Positions 1 to 8,651 are shown, numbered from the stretch's first letter. The stretch is 42,100 nucleotides of DNA from CAYVQU01 sp964453155 (GCA_964453155.1 CAYVQU010000022.1:1-42100); one strand, 5' to 3'. Program-made: numbers and translations. Notes: a model not told the origin generated them from the sequence alone.

Positions 1-78
1 ATTCTTCCAGACCATTTCAAAAATGGGATCTTATTTTTGCACACCTCCTATGTGTCTCCGCCCTCGTCCCCTATTGCT

Positions 79-585
79 TTATTTAATCCCGAGTAGGTCA
101 ACCTCGAAGACTAAAGTCGCATTCGGGGGAATGACGCCGCCGGCACCTCGGCTGCCGTAACCGAGATTGGCAGGAATTGTTAGTTTACGCTGGCCTCCAA
201 CTTTCATCCCGGCGACGCCTTCATCCCAGCCGCGAATGACCATGCCGGCACCGAGAGAGAACTCGAAGGGCTGGTTACGGTCTTTGGACGAGTCGAACTT
301 CGTACCATCAGTTAGCCAGCCGGTGTAATGTACGCTGATGAGATCGCCAGATTTCGCTTCTTGGCCGTCGCCGACGACCAGGTCTTCATACTGTAATCCA
401 GAACTTGTGGTTACCATATTGGGGTTATCCTCACTTATGATTGGGGATTGGGGGAACAACCGATCCCGGTTGATGGCGACCAAGGTCGCCAAGATTAGCA
501 CGATCAGGATGATCGCACCGATCCATTGCTTACGTTTTCTCGCAGCCCGGGCCGCCCGGCGCTGCATTCGAACAGATTGAGTCAT
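79..585 (-). CDS. Membrane-anchored FKBP-type peptidyl-prolyl cis-trans isomerase
   Basis: This 168-residue protein should catalyse cis-trans isomerisation of X-Pro bonds, helping proteins fold outside the membrane. Residues 1-20 are very basic (Arg/Lys-rich). One hydrophobic helix follows at about 21-38, so the protein is probably an N-in membrane anchor with the enzyme outside. The FKBP domain fills about 55-168 and shows family hallmarks: SVHYTG, the FDSS aspartate, VIRGWDEG with the active-site Trp, GYG, and the closing PPNATLVFEV strand. The start at 585 was chosen over an upstream in-frame ATG (624) because AGGAGA lies 6 bases before it. It is monocistronic and divergent from the small CxxC gene. 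The family call is firm; the substrate proteins are unknown. Confidence 0.93.
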   Translation of the reverse strand: MTQSVRMQRRAARAARKRKQWIGAIILIVLILATLVAINRDRLFPQSPIISEDNPNMVTTSSGLQYEDLVVGDGQEAKSGDLISVHYTGWLTDGTKFDSSKDRNQPFEFSLGAGMVIRGWDEGVAGMKVGGQRKLTIPANLGYGSRGAGGVIPPNATLVFEVDLLGIK

Positions 586-692
586 GCATATTCTCCTAAA
601 AAAATAACCGGGGCATTTTACCATGAGCCCGTCTGAATACGGTAATTTGGGCTATAATTTGGTCGAATTCTGAATGAAAGGATATTTGACCT

Positions 693-1001
693 GTGAAATT
701 TCTCAATAACTTACGAAAAATATTTACTCCCCCAAGCGATGATCGAAATTACTGGTTTTATGTCAAGTGTGATCATTGTGGAGAAGTACTGAAGGGGCGG
801 ATTGATCTCCATAATCATCTCAGCATCCAGTACGGTGAAGGGCGCGCCAAGCAAACTTATTATTGTCGTAAAGTATTGATCGGCAGTAATCGCTGTTATC
901 GCCAGATTGAAACTGAGTTTACGTTCGACGGCAGTCGAAAATTGATGGATCAGCAAATTAAAGGGGGGAAATTCGCGGCAGAAGATGATTTTGTTGGGTA
1001 A
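693..1001 (+). CDS. Small hypothetical protein with a CxxC motif
   Basis: I do not recognise this 102-residue soluble protein. It starts with GTG at 693, preceded by GAAAGGA at 676-682. A CDHC pair near residues 26-29 and two later cysteines (YYCRK and NRCYR) could make a zinc-ribbon-like metal site, which is inference. The rest is polar and basic with no signal peptide or membrane segment. A good -10-like TATAAT lies at 653-658, about 35 bases before the start. The gene ends just before a strong bidirectional hairpin, so it is probably transcribed alone. Confidence 0.7.
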   Translation: MKFLNNLRKIFTPPSDDRNYWFYVKCDHCGEVLKGRIDLHNHLSIQYGEGRAKQTYYCRKVLIGSNRCYRQIETEFTFDGSRKLMDQQIKGGKFAAEDDFVG

Positions 1002-1025
1002 AGGAATGGCAAAATATTCGCTAAA

Positions 1026-1071
1026 CGCAAAGACCGCAGAGATAAAATTTTAGATCTCTGCGGTCTTTGCG
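1026..1071. terminator. Bidirectional intrinsic terminator between convergent genes
   Basis: An 18-base perfect inverted repeat (1026-1043 with 1054-1071) has a 10-base AT-rich loop. It lies between the convergent genes ending at 1001 and 1089, so it can stop transcription from both sides. The arms begin and end with CGCAAAG/CTTTGCG, the same words as the intergenic repeats at 21964 and 28614, so it may be a member of that family doing double duty. Confidence 0.75.
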
Positions 1072-1088
1072 CTCCCAGCTGTAAATGG

Positions 1089-2804
1089 TTACCGTTGCTT
1101 CCAAATTGTGAAGTCTTTTAGCGACGATTCCCCAATAAATTCTTTCAGAATGGAGTTTGTCGGGATCAAATCTAAATCTGTGGGGATAAACCATTCCAGG
1201 AAGGTCAGGAGGCGTTTGGCTTCGACGTGTTCGCGAGTGCCAAATGGAACCTGGCGAAGCAGGGGTTCTGCAGACTTTTTCAGAGCTGCCAACTCATAAA
1301 CCAGGGCAGAGTTGAACATCACGTCGGCGTTGGTTTGGTATGGGAAAATATAGCGTTTCTCACCCCGGCGGACAGATTCCCAGCGGCCAATGGTATCTTG
1401 GGCTGAATAACCCCGCTCGCGGGCATCGCGCACGATGCGCCGAATTAAGCGGGTATCGGTGGTGGAGACCCGATTGTGGTGATCCAGGTTCAGTTGGGTC
1501 AGCGCCGAAGCGTAAATGCGGAAGGTCATCTCCCTCGGGATGGAAGGAGTCAATTCGGGGTTCAAGCCGTGAATTCCCTCCAGAATGATGATCTGACCGG
1601 GGTGCAGGTGGACAATTTCACCGGGTTCGCTGCAACCTTTCTTAAAGTCAAAATGGGGGAGTTGGACTTGTTTCCCGGCGATCAAAGCCTGTAAATCTTG
1701 ACTTAGTTGGGCCGTGTTGACGGCTTTAATATTCTCAAAATCGAATTCACCGTTTTCATCCCGGGGGGTTAATTCTCGATTGACAAAATAATTATCCATT
1801 TCCATAGGGAAGGGGGAAATGCCCCGGGCTAGGAGTTGGATTGATAGCCGTTTTGAGAAGGTAGTCTTTCCTGATGATGATGGACCCGCGATTAGTATCA
1901 CTCGGATTTGATTTTGCTTTTCGGCGATCATCCCTGCAATTTCAGCGATCCGTTGTTCATGCAGGGCTTCCGAAACCATCACCACTTCGCCCATCCGGTT
2001 TTCCTTCAAAGCATCATTGAGCGCGCCGACGGTGTCAATCTCCAGGCGGGTTAACCAATCGCCATACTGCTGAAATGTATCCAGCAGGGCGGCTGGATCG
2101 GTGGGGGGCAGTAACTCGGTTGGCTTATGCCGCCGAGGGAAGCGCATGATAAATCCGCCTTCGTAAGCGAGTAGGTCAAACCATTTAAGATATCCGGTAG
2201 AGGGCACCATGTAGCCATGGTGATAGTCCTTGTGCTCCCCCAAGGAATACATGATGAGATGAGCTTTGCGGCGGTGCTTGAGCAAATTGATCTTATCGGT
2301 ATAACCTTTTTCTTCGAAGTAGGCGATTGCTTCCTCAAGAGGGTAAGATTTTCGAGTTAAAGGATGGTCATCGGCAATCAATTCTCGCATCCGTTCTTCA
2401 AGCCGTTCTACTTCACCTGATGACAGCGGCATGCGTTGATAAACCTGACAGAAAAACCCCCCTGAAGATACGGAATGATCGATCGTCAACAGTGCATTCG
2501 GAAATAGCTCGTGAAACGCAACTTCTAGTAAAAATGTCAGGGAGCGGCGGTAAATTCGCATCCCATCGGCAAACCGCATCGAGACGATCGACACGTGTGA
2601 CTCATGGGTGATCGGGTAGGTTAACTCCCGGAGTTGATGGTTGACGATCGCGCCGACCATGGGAGTCATCGTCGGATCATCGACCAGTTTTAGAAACTCT
2701 CCAACTGCCGCGCCGCGCGGGCCTGAGATTACTTTGCCATCGGGCATTATGATTTCTACTGTTGGGCGTTGCTGTACTAATTGGTATTGATTTTCATTTT
2801 TCAT
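1089..2804 (-). CDS. Uridine-kinase-like nucleoside kinase with N-terminal TGS domain
   Basis: This 571-residue cytoplasmic enzyme should phosphorylate a nucleoside using ATP or GTP. Residues about 15-80 look like a TGS domain (MPDGKVISGPRGAAVGEFL). Residues about 85-230 look like the second additional domain of threonyl-tRNA synthetase, with HKDYHHGYM near 191-199. The C-terminal half is a phosphoribulokinase/uridine kinase P-loop domain with Walker A GPSSSGKTT at 307-315 and a later ILEGIHGLNPEL strand. This TGS + SAD + kinase order is a known nucleoside-kinase architecture and the length fits. The gene stands alone, convergent with its neighbour on the left. The precise nucleoside is uncertain. 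Confidence 0.87.
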   Translation of the reverse strand: MKNENQYQLVQQRPTVEIIMPDGKVISGPRGAAVGEFLKLVDDPTMTPMVGAIVNHQLRELTYPITHESHVSIVSMRFADGMRIYRRSLTFLLEVAFHELFPNALLTIDHSVSSGGFFCQVYQRMPLSSGEVERLEERMRELIADDHPLTRKSYPLEEAIAYFEEKGYTDKINLLKHRRKAHLIMYSLGEHKDYHHGYMVPSTGYLKWFDLLAYEGGFIMRFPRRHKPTELLPPTDPAALLDTFQQYGDWLTRLEIDTVGALNDALKENRMGEVVMVSEALHEQRIAEIAGMIAEKQNQIRVILIAGPSSSGKTTFSKRLSIQLLARGISPFPMEMDNYFVNRELTPRDENGEFDFENIKAVNTAQLSQDLQALIAGKQVQLPHFDFKKGCSEPGEIVHLHPGQIIILEGIHGLNPELTPSIPREMTFRIYASALTQLNLDHHNRVSTTDTRLIRRIVRDARERGYSAQDTIGRWESVRRGEKRYIFPYQTNADVMFNSALVYELAALKKSAEPLLRQVPFGTREHVEAKRLLTFLEWFIPTDLDLIPTNSILKEFIGESSLKDFTIWKQR

Positions 2805-2887
2805 TGGATTCTTTCTTTATCGGGATTATTAAGTGCGTGTCGGTTCGTGTTTTGAAATAAAACTGTAAAATTAACCGCCACGCCTGA

Positions 2888-2940
2888 GCAGTTTTCGGTT
2901 AGAGCTGGTATTCTAGTTCAAAATTCTTTCCGAAAACTGC
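2888..2940. repeat. 11-bp perfect inverted repeat in divergent intergenic region
   Basis: GCAGTTTTCGG at 2888-2898 is repeated inverted as CCGAAAACTGC at 2930-2940 with a 31-base spacer. It lies between the divergent kinase and CBS genes. It could be a hairpin or a pair of half-sites for a regulator; there is no T-run to make it a terminator. Confidence 0.5.
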
Positions 2941-3069
2941 TTAACTGCTATTTTATCACTACCCTGAATCTAACCAATCATTTATGCGCGGTTTGGTTGA
3001 GATTTGATAAAATAAGATAATAAATATCAAAATAATCAAAAATATCGTCAACTTCAAAGGATACTAAAC

Positions 3070-3504
3070 ATGAAAATAGCAGATATTCTTTCAACGAAAA
3101 GCGGCCCGGTTATTACGATCCAACCAAATCAAACCATCAAAGTCGCGGTTGATTTATTAGAGCAGCATAATATCGGCGGGTTAGTCGTTCTTGATAGCCA
3201 GAAGAAAATCATAGGGATTCTGACTGAACGTGATCTCATTCGGTATGCTGCTGGTGAGCGGCCGGAATTTTCAACCCCCGTGCAAGCGGTTATGACCACC
3301 CAAGTAATCGTCGGATCGTCTCATGATGACATCAATACAGTCGCCCACACCATGACAGAAAAACGATTCCGACATCTTCCTATTGTTGAGCGGAACGAGT
3401 TAATTGGGATCGTAACCATTGGCGATATTGTTAAAGCGCAACGCGACCGCTATGAAGGCGAAATTCATACCTTACATATGCAGATAGCGGCCGATCTTGA
3501 GTAA
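3070..3504 (+). CDS. Tandem CBS-domain protein
   Basis: This 144-residue protein is made of two CBS motifs (about 5-60 and 72-135) and nothing else. The repeats end in the usual GILTERDLIR and GIVTIGDIVK strands. Such stand-alone pairs bind adenosine nucleotides and act as energy-state sensors or regulatory partners. AAAGGA lies 9 bases before the ATG. The stop codon overlaps the next gene's start by one base (TAATG), so it should be co-translated with the ferredoxin-NADP reductase. A regulatory link to that enzyme is a reasonable inference but is not shown. Confidence 0.9.
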   Translation: MKIADILSTKSGPVITIQPNQTIKVAVDLLEQHNIGGLVVLDSQKKIIGILTERDLIRYAAGERPEFSTPVQAVMTTQVIVGSSHDDINTVAHTMTEKRFRHLPIVERNELIGIVTIGDIVKAQRDRYEGEIHTLHMQIAADLE

Positions 3505-4907
3505 TGCCCATGAATGCAACCCAAAAGCAAAATCGAAAACTGCGGGTCGCCATCATCGGAGCCGGACCGGCTGGGTTTTATACTGCCGGTCAACTATTTA
3601 AACATAAGGGGCTGGATATCGAAGTCGATATGTACGAAAGATTACCGACTCCCTATGGTTTGGTTCGCGGTGGTGTCGCTCCCGATCACCAGAAAATTAA
3701 GTCAGTGACGAAAATTTATGAACGCATTGGTCAGCAGGATCGATTTCGATTTTTTGGATATGTTGAGTTTGGGACCGATATCCGGCTGGCGGATTTGAAA
3801 CGCCATTATCATCAAATCGTATTTGCAACCGGTGCTCAATTAGGCCGCCAATTGGGTATTCCCGGTTCTGATTTGTTGGGAAGTCATCCGGCCTCAGATT
3901 TTGTTGCCTGGTATAACGGCCATCCAGATTATCGCGATTTAGAATTTGATCTTACGCAAGAGCGGGCCGTGGTCATTGGAAATGGAAATGTGGCCATCGA
4001 TGTGGTGCGAATATTGAGTCACACTCCTGAAGAGTTACACAAAACCGACATCGCTGATTATGCCCTAGACGCCTTGCGGCAAAGCCAGATAAACGAAGTA
4101 TTTCTTTTAGGGCGCCGGGGTCCAGCCCAGGCCGCCTTCACCCCACCAGAAATTGTGGAGCTGGGAAAACTGAAAAACCTTGATATTTATGTGCCCTCCC
4201 CGGAAGCTGAATTAGATCCACTTAGTCAAGCTGAAATGAAATCTAATCCCGATCGGGCTGCCCTTAAAAATATCACCGCAATTCAGGAATATGCCAAAAA
4301 TAAATTGGGCCATAAACCCCGCCGAGTCAATATTCGCTTTTTGGTTTCGCCAGTTGAAATCCATGGTGATCAAGCTGGTCGGGTGAGTGGTCTTCGTTTA
4401 GTGAAAAATGCTCTCGTGAAAAATGAAGTCGGCACATTACGAGCAGAACCAACCGATGAATTTGAAGAAATACCCACCGGATTGGTGTTTCATTCAATTG
4501 GGTATCGTGGCAGTGAACTTCAAGGAATCCCATTTAACGGCCGCTGGGGAATAATTCCCAATCAAAAGGGGCGGGTCATTTCTGCCTCGGAAACGCATCT
4601 CCCAGGAATTTATACAGTTGGCTGGATAAAACGCGGCCCGACAGGCGTAATTGGTACCAATAAATTGGACGCGATTGAAACTGTAAAAGCCATGCTGGCC
4701 GATATTGCCAATAACGAAATCCTGACTCCCGAGTTACCCACTGCCGATGCGGCAGTAAAAATGGTTCAAGCGCGCCAGCCCCAATTTATCTTGTTCACCG
4801 ATTGGCTGCACCTTGACCGCCTAGAAATTGAGCGGGGAGTTCCTGAAAATCGCCCCCGGATGAAATTTTCGGTTATCGAAGAAATGCTCTCCAATGTGGG
4901 CCGTTAA
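3504..4907 (+). CDS. Ferredoxin/adrenodoxin-type NADP reductase (FprA family)
   Basis: This 467-residue flavoprotein should move electrons between NADP(H) and a ferredoxin. It has a FAD-binding GAGPAG at 19-24. The PTPYGLVRGGVAPDHQKIK segment typical of adrenodoxin-reductase-like enzymes follows, then a NADP-binding GNGNVAIDVVRIL. Near the end it has GWIKRGPTGVIGTNK, the second FAD-contact region of this family. The length matches mycobacterial FprA. The start codon at 3504 overlaps the CBS gene's stop; a second ATG at 3510 is also possible. No ferredoxin is encoded next to it. The gene ends at a strong terminator. Confidence 0.93.
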   Translation: MPMNATQKQNRKLRVAIIGAGPAGFYTAGQLFKHKGLDIEVDMYERLPTPYGLVRGGVAPDHQKIKSVTKIYERIGQQDRFRFFGYVEFGTDIRLADLKRHYHQIVFATGAQLGRQLGIPGSDLLGSHPASDFVAWYNGHPDYRDLEFDLTQERAVVIGNGNVAIDVVRILSHTPEELHKTDIADYALDALRQSQINEVFLLGRRGPAQAAFTPPEIVELGKLKNLDIYVPSPEAELDPLSQAEMKSNPDRAALKNITAIQEYAKNKLGHKPRRVNIRFLVSPVEIHGDQAGRVSGLRLVKNALVKNEVGTLRAEPTDEFEEIPTGLVFHSIGYRGSELQGIPFNGRWGIIPNQKGRVISASETHLPGIYTVGWIKRGPTGVIGTNKLDAIETVKAMLADIANNEILTPELPTADAAVKMVQARQPQFILFTDWLHLDRLEIERGVPENRPRMKFSVIEEMLSNVGR

Positions 4908-4913
4908 AAGAAA

Positions 4914-4952
4914 AGCCCCGAGATAATTGATTTACCTCGGGGCTGGGTTTTT
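4914..4952. terminator. Intrinsic terminator after the reductase gene
   Basis: AGCCCCGAG at 4914-4922 pairs with CTCGGGGCT at 4936-4944, followed by GGGTTTTT. It sits seven bases after the reductase stop and between convergent genes. On the minus strand an A/T-rich tail also follows the stem, so it may serve gcvPB too. Confidence 0.88.
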
Positions 4953-4975
4953 AGGTTGGCAGAATTTGCCAGGTA

Positions 4976-6466
4976 CTATTCATCAAGCTCAGGGATCCAA
5001 CAGCACAACACCAAGTCGCGGGCCGCCTTGACTTCATCTAACCGGCCAAAGGGCGTGTTATGCGGCGCAGTCTGGAGCAATTCGGGATTTTCGTGGGCTT
5101 CCTCAGCGATTTTGATCAGAACCTCCACGAAATTATCGAGGGTCTGTTTACTCTCGGTTTCGGTGGGTTCGATCATCAAAGCCTCGGGCACGATCAGCGG
5201 GAAGTAATTGGTGGGGGGATGAATGCCGAAATCCATTAAGCGCTTGGAGATATCCAGGGCATGGATATCGGGGGCATCTTCCCAACGACCTTCCATCACA
5301 AATTCGTGCATGCAAATCCGATCGTAAGGGATGTGGTAAGTGCCGCGCAGTTTGGCTTGGACATAATTGGCGTTCAGCACTGCGTGTTCAGCAATTTTGA
5401 GCAGGCCGTCACCACCGTACATCAAGATGTAGGTGAAAGCTCGCACCAGCATACCAAAGTGACCGTGGAAGGATTTCACCCGGCCAATACTCTGGGCCGG
5501 TGATTCCAACCCATAAACCGGCGGCTCGTCTTCTGTGGTTTCCTGAATGATCCCAGCCATTGGACCTGGCAGGAAGTCAGCCAGTTTGGCTGTCACCCCA
5601 ACTGGACCAGACCCGGGGCCACCACCACCGTGGGGGGTGGAGAAGGTCTTGTGAAGATTGTAGTGCATCACGTCGATGCCCAGATCACCGGGGCGGGAAA
5701 TCCCCAAAACGGCGTTCAGGTTGGCCCCATCACCGTACACCAGGCCCCCACAATCATGGACCATCTGGCAGACTTCAACGATGTTCTCATCGAACATCCC
5801 CAGGGTGTTGGGGTTGGTGATCATGATCCCGGCTAGGGTGTCATCGCACTCGGCTTTGAGTGCTTCCAAGTCGACATTGCCGCGGTCGTCTGACTTAATC
5901 TGAACGACTTTCAGACCGCTCATGGCTGAAGTGGCGGGATTGGTCCCATGCGCGGAATCGGGGATCAGCATTTTGACCCGTTTATGATCGCCGCGAGCCT
6001 GATGATAGGCGTTCATGATCAGGACCCCGGTCAGCTCGCCATGCGCACCGGCGGCCGGTTGCAGGGTGCAGGCCGCAAATCCGCTGATATCGGAAAGCCA
6101 TTCTTGGAGCTCATACATCAAGCCAATCGCACCCTGGACGGTCTCAATCGGCTGCAGCGGGTGGATGTGGGCCATCCCAGGGAGCCGGGCGGTTTCTTCG
6201 TTGACCTTGGGGTTGTATTTCATCGTGCAGGAACCCAAAGGATAGAAACCCGTATCGACACCATGGTTGAGCTGGGATAAACGGGTAAAGTGGCGAACCA
6301 CTTCCATTTCTGGGACTTCAGGGAGGGGGAGGATATCGCGCTCCAAACCTTCCGGCAATTTTGCCAACGGAACATCGGGTTCAGGGAAGCGGACACCTTC
6401 TCGACCGGGAGCAGAGAGTTCGAAAATGGTAGGTTCAACTTGCTTGGCAGTTGTGATTTCAGTCAT
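4976..6466 (-). CDS. gcvPB: Glycine dehydrogenase (decarboxylating) subunit 2
   Basis: This 496-residue protein is the PLP-binding half of the split P-protein. It decarboxylates glycine and passes the aminomethyl group to lipoyl-GcvH. The PLP lysine is in HYNLHKTFSTPHGGGGPG (K273). The GTNPATSAM and YPLGSCTMKYNPK segments are also typical. The start at 6466 is preceded by GGAGG. Its ATG lies inside the end of gcvPA (8-base overlap ATGACTGA), so translation is coupled. An upstream in-frame ATG (6493) lies within gcvPA and lacks this ribosome binding site. It is the last gene of the riboswitch-controlled gcvH-gcvPA-gcvPB operon. Confidence 0.96.
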   Translation of the reverse strand: MTEITTAKQVEPTIFELSAPGREGVRFPEPDVPLAKLPEGLERDILPLPEVPEMEVVRHFTRLSQLNHGVDTGFYPLGSCTMKYNPKVNEETARLPGMAHIHPLQPIETVQGAIGLMYELQEWLSDISGFAACTLQPAAGAHGELTGVLIMNAYHQARGDHKRVKMLIPDSAHGTNPATSAMSGLKVVQIKSDDRGNVDLEALKAECDDTLAGIMITNPNTLGMFDENIVEVCQMVHDCGGLVYGDGANLNAVLGISRPGDLGIDVMHYNLHKTFSTPHGGGGPGSGPVGVTAKLADFLPGPMAGIIQETTEDEPPVYGLESPAQSIGRVKSFHGHFGMLVRAFTYILMYGGDGLLKIAEHAVLNANYVQAKLRGTYHIPYDRICMHEFVMEGRWEDAPDIHALDISKRLMDFGIHPPTNYFPLIVPEALMIEPTETESKQTLDNFVEVLIKIAEEAHENPELLQTAPHNTPFGRLDEVKAARDLVLCCWIPELDE

Positions 6467-7802
6467 GGGGCACCTCCGCCAAAGCCTGGACAAGGAAATC
6501 GATTTCTTCTTTGCTGTTCATTTCAGTGACCGCTACCAGCATCTGGTTTTCCAGGCCAGGATAAGCTTTGATCAGCTCGTACCCCCCCAAAATGTCGTTT
6601 TGGAGCAGGTAGTCATTGATCTCGGCGACCGGTTGTGGGCATTTGACCGCAAATTCATTAAAGAAGGGAGCTTCGTATGCGAGTTCAAAGCCTTTTAGTT
6701 TGGAGATCTCGGTGGCGGCATAATGGGCTTTATGGTAATTGAGTTCCGCCACCCGTCGCATACCGCATTGTCCTAACAAACTCATGTAGACGGCGGCTGC
6801 TAAGGCCAGCAATCCCTGGTTAGAGCAAATATTGGAAGTGGCTTTTTCACGCCGGATGTGCTGTTCCCGCGTACTGAGGGTTAGCACGTAGCCGCGCTGC
6901 CCGCGACTATCAACGGTCTCGCCGACCAGTCGTCCGGCCATCTTGCGGACATATTTCTGTCGGGTGCAGAAAATTCCCAAATACGGGCCGCCAAAGGCCA
7001 TCGGGATCCCTAAGGGTTGCCCTTCACCAGTCACAATGTCGGCCCCCATCGCTCCGGGGGTTTTGAGCATTCCTAAAGCCAGGGGGTTAACGTGAATGGC
7101 CACCAAAGCTTTGACTGCGTGGGCGGCTTCCACCAGTTGAGTCCAGTCATAAATCCGACCAAAGAAATCGGGGTATTGAACCACAACCAGGCAGGTATCA
7201 GCATCAATCAGGTCGATCAAGGCCTCCGGTCCGGAATCGAGGGGGGTGTCTTCCCCGACAATTTGGACCTCGCCCCCTTTAACATAAGTGTGAACTGTTT
7301 CTCGATGGTGGGGGTGTACCGAAGGAGACATGATCACTTTTTTGCGTTTGCCTCGGAAATTGGCGTAAGCCATATTAATGGCTTCGGCTACAGCCGTTGC
7401 GCCATCATAGTGGGAGGCGTTGGAGACATCCATCCCGGTCAGGGCTGCGATCATGCTTTGATATTCAAAGATGGACTGAAGCGTTCCTTGGGAAATTTCG
7501 GGCTGGTAGGGCGTATAGGCGGTAAAAAATTCACCCCGGCGGAGCATAAAATCGATTGCGGTCGGGATGTAATGGTGGTAAGCGCCGGCTCCGAGAAAAC
7601 AGGTCAAATCTTTTGCCGTCTCGTTGGCGGCTGCGATGTGTTGGAGCTCCTCAAAGGCCTCCATTTCGGTAACCCCCGCCGGAATGTTCAGTTCGGGATA
7701 CAAATGCTCCTGGGGCAGGTTCTGGAATAAATCTTCCAAGCTATCAACGCCAATGACCTTGAGCATCTCTTCCCGTTCGGCATGCGAATGGGGAATATAC
7801 AT
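6459..7802 (-). CDS. gcvPA: Glycine dehydrogenase (decarboxylating) subunit 1
   Basis: This 447-residue protein is the partner half of the two-gene P-protein found in many anaerobes and Gram-positive-like lineages. It opens with the typical YIPHSHAEREEMLKVIGV and carries FLGAGAYHHYIP, YTPYQPEISQGTLQ and the SNASHYDGATA segment. Its length matches the usual value near 450. A GAGGAG ribosome binding site precedes the ATG at 7802. It lies 62 bases after gcvH and overlaps gcvPB by 8 bases. It has no PLP lysine of its own, as expected, and should form a heterotetramer with GcvPB. Confidence 0.96.
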   Translation of the reverse strand: MYIPHSHAEREEMLKVIGVDSLEDLFQNLPQEHLYPELNIPAGVTEMEAFEELQHIAAANETAKDLTCFLGAGAYHHYIPTAIDFMLRRGEFFTAYTPYQPEISQGTLQSIFEYQSMIAALTGMDVSNASHYDGATAVAEAINMAYANFRGKRKKVIMSPSVHPHHRETVHTYVKGGEVQIVGEDTPLDSGPEALIDLIDADTCLVVVQYPDFFGRIYDWTQLVEAAHAVKALVAIHVNPLALGMLKTPGAMGADIVTGEGQPLGIPMAFGGPYLGIFCTRQKYVRKMAGRLVGETVDSRGQRGYVLTLSTREQHIRREKATSNICSNQGLLALAAAVYMSLLGQCGMRRVAELNYHKAHYAATEISKLKGFELAYEAPFFNEFAVKCPQPVAEINDYLLQNDILGGYELIKAYPGLENQMLVAVTEMNSKEEIDFLVQALAEVPHD

Positions 7803-7864
7803 TTTTACTCCTCGAGTAGTGGTTGGTGGTGAGTGGTTATAGAAAACTTTCCACTACCCACTAA

Positions 7865-8251
7865 TTAATGGTCGCGTTCCTGATTGACGTAGGTATCGGC
7901 ATCCATCAGGTCGTCGAGTTCGGCAGCATCGCTGAGTTCGAATTTGACCATCCAGGCCTCGCCGTAAGGGCTGCTGTTGACCAGTTCGGGACTATCGGCC
8001 AAATCTTCGTTTACGGCAGTGATCTCACCACCCGCGGGGGCATAAACGTCGGCCGCGGCCTTGACAGATTCAACCGTGGCAATGGCGTCACCTTTGTCCA
8101 CGCTGTCGCCGGGATCGACCAAAAATTCGACAAAAACGATGTCGGAAAGCTGGTCTTGAGCGTAATCAGTGATGCCGACGGTGGCGATACCATCTTCGGC
8201 TTTGATCCACTCATCATTTTCGGAATACTTGAGATCAGCAGGGGTGTTCAT
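7865..8251 (-). CDS. gcvH: Glycine cleavage system H protein
   Basis: This 128-residue lipoyl carrier shuttles the aminomethyl group between the P, T and L proteins. The lipoylated lysine is K64 in the classic ESVKAA motif. The flanking GDAIATVE and PAGGEITAVNE strands, and the late NSSPYGEAWMVK segment, are normal for GcvH. The ribosome binding site AAGGAGAAG lies just before the ATG. It is first in the operon, immediately behind the glycine riboswitch and its terminator hairpin. gcvT and the dihydrolipoyl dehydrogenase gene are not nearby, so both must be encoded elsewhere for the cycle to work. Confidence 0.96.
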   Translation of the reverse strand: MNTPADLKYSENDEWIKAEDGIATVGITDYAQDQLSDIVFVEFLVDPGDSVDKGDAIATVESVKAAADVYAPAGGEITAVNEDLADSPELVNSSPYGEAWMVKFELSDAAELDDLMDADTYVNQERDH

Positions 8252-8272
8252 TTAACTTCTCCTTATTAAAAT

Positions 8273-8304
8273 AAAAAAAGCGCACGCGAAAAACTCACAT
8301 GCGC
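8273..8304 (-). terminator. Riboswitch-associated intrinsic terminator
   Basis: Read on the minus strand, GCGCATG pairs with CGTGCGC (one G-U pair) and is followed by seven U residues. It comes directly after the second glycine aptamer and 28 bases before the gcvH start. It is the likely expression platform: glycine binding should prevent its formation and turn the operon on. Confidence 0.8.
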
Positions 8305-8512
8305 CTCTGTCGTAGACCTGAGAGATTTCCCAGCTCAAAAGGCTTTTCTTTTGAGCCGCTTGCCCCGTCGGTGATTTTTATCGCCAGAAAAAAATACTTT
8401 CCAGAGGGTTTTCAAGTTCAGGGTCCTTTTACCTGAGAGTTTCACCGGGCTACCTTCCAGACCGGTTTGCACCTTCGGTGCCCGCGAGTTGCGGGGCTCT
8501 CCCCTGAGCTTG
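8304..8512 (-). ncRNA. Tandem glycine riboswitch (two aptamers)
   Basis: Two glycine aptamers lie head to tail in the gcvH leader. Aptamer 1 covers 8413-8512, with outer stem CAAGCTCAGGG/CCCTGAACTTG, core GCACCGAAGG and ACTCTCAGGTAAAAGGACC. Aptamer 2 covers 8304-8407, with outer stem CCTCTG/CAGAGG, core CACCGACGGGGCAAGC and ATCTCTCAGG. The linker is only about five bases. These core strings are the conserved glycine riboswitch signatures. The setting (upstream of gcvH-PA-PB, followed by a terminator) fits an ON switch that opens glycine degradation when glycine is abundant. A 71-codon ORF over this RNA is not a gene. Confidence 0.94.
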
Positions 8513-8550
8513 TTAAATTGTCGACATAAATCGGGAAGATTTATAAACAC

Positions 8551-8579
8551 ATTCTACAGAGTTGTCAGACAGATGTCAA
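8551..8579 (-). promoter_or_regulatory. Promoter of the glycine cleavage operon
   Basis: On the minus strand TTGACA (8579-8574) is followed after 17 bases by TAGAAT (8556-8551), a near-consensus housekeeping-sigma promoter. Transcription would begin near 8544, about 30 bases before aptamer 1, placing the whole riboswitch in the leader. Confidence 0.82.
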
Positions 8580-8614
8580 GCCCTGCTGAATGCAGTTTTT
8601 ATAACTGAAAATTA

Positions 8615-8651
8615 GAAGAAAAAAACGCCCAAACTCATTTGAATTTGGGCG
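8615..8651 (-). terminator. Intrinsic terminator of the DUF4870-like gene
   Basis: On the minus strand CGCCCAAA pairs with TTTGGGCG (8651-8644 with 8633-8626), followed by a run rich in U (8625-8615). It lies about 30 bases after the stop of the gene at 8680. Confidence 0.8.

Noticed and set aside
5560..7730. Several plus-strand ORFs of 70-210 codons opposite the glycine dehydrogenase genes
   Set aside because: They are antisense shadows of highly conserved gcvPA/gcvPB coding sequence and show no domain or ribosome binding site of their own.
8335..8550. A 71-codon minus-strand ORF over the gcvH leader
   Set aside because: It lies wholly in the tandem glycine riboswitch; the bases are explained by aptamer structure and it has no ribosome binding site.
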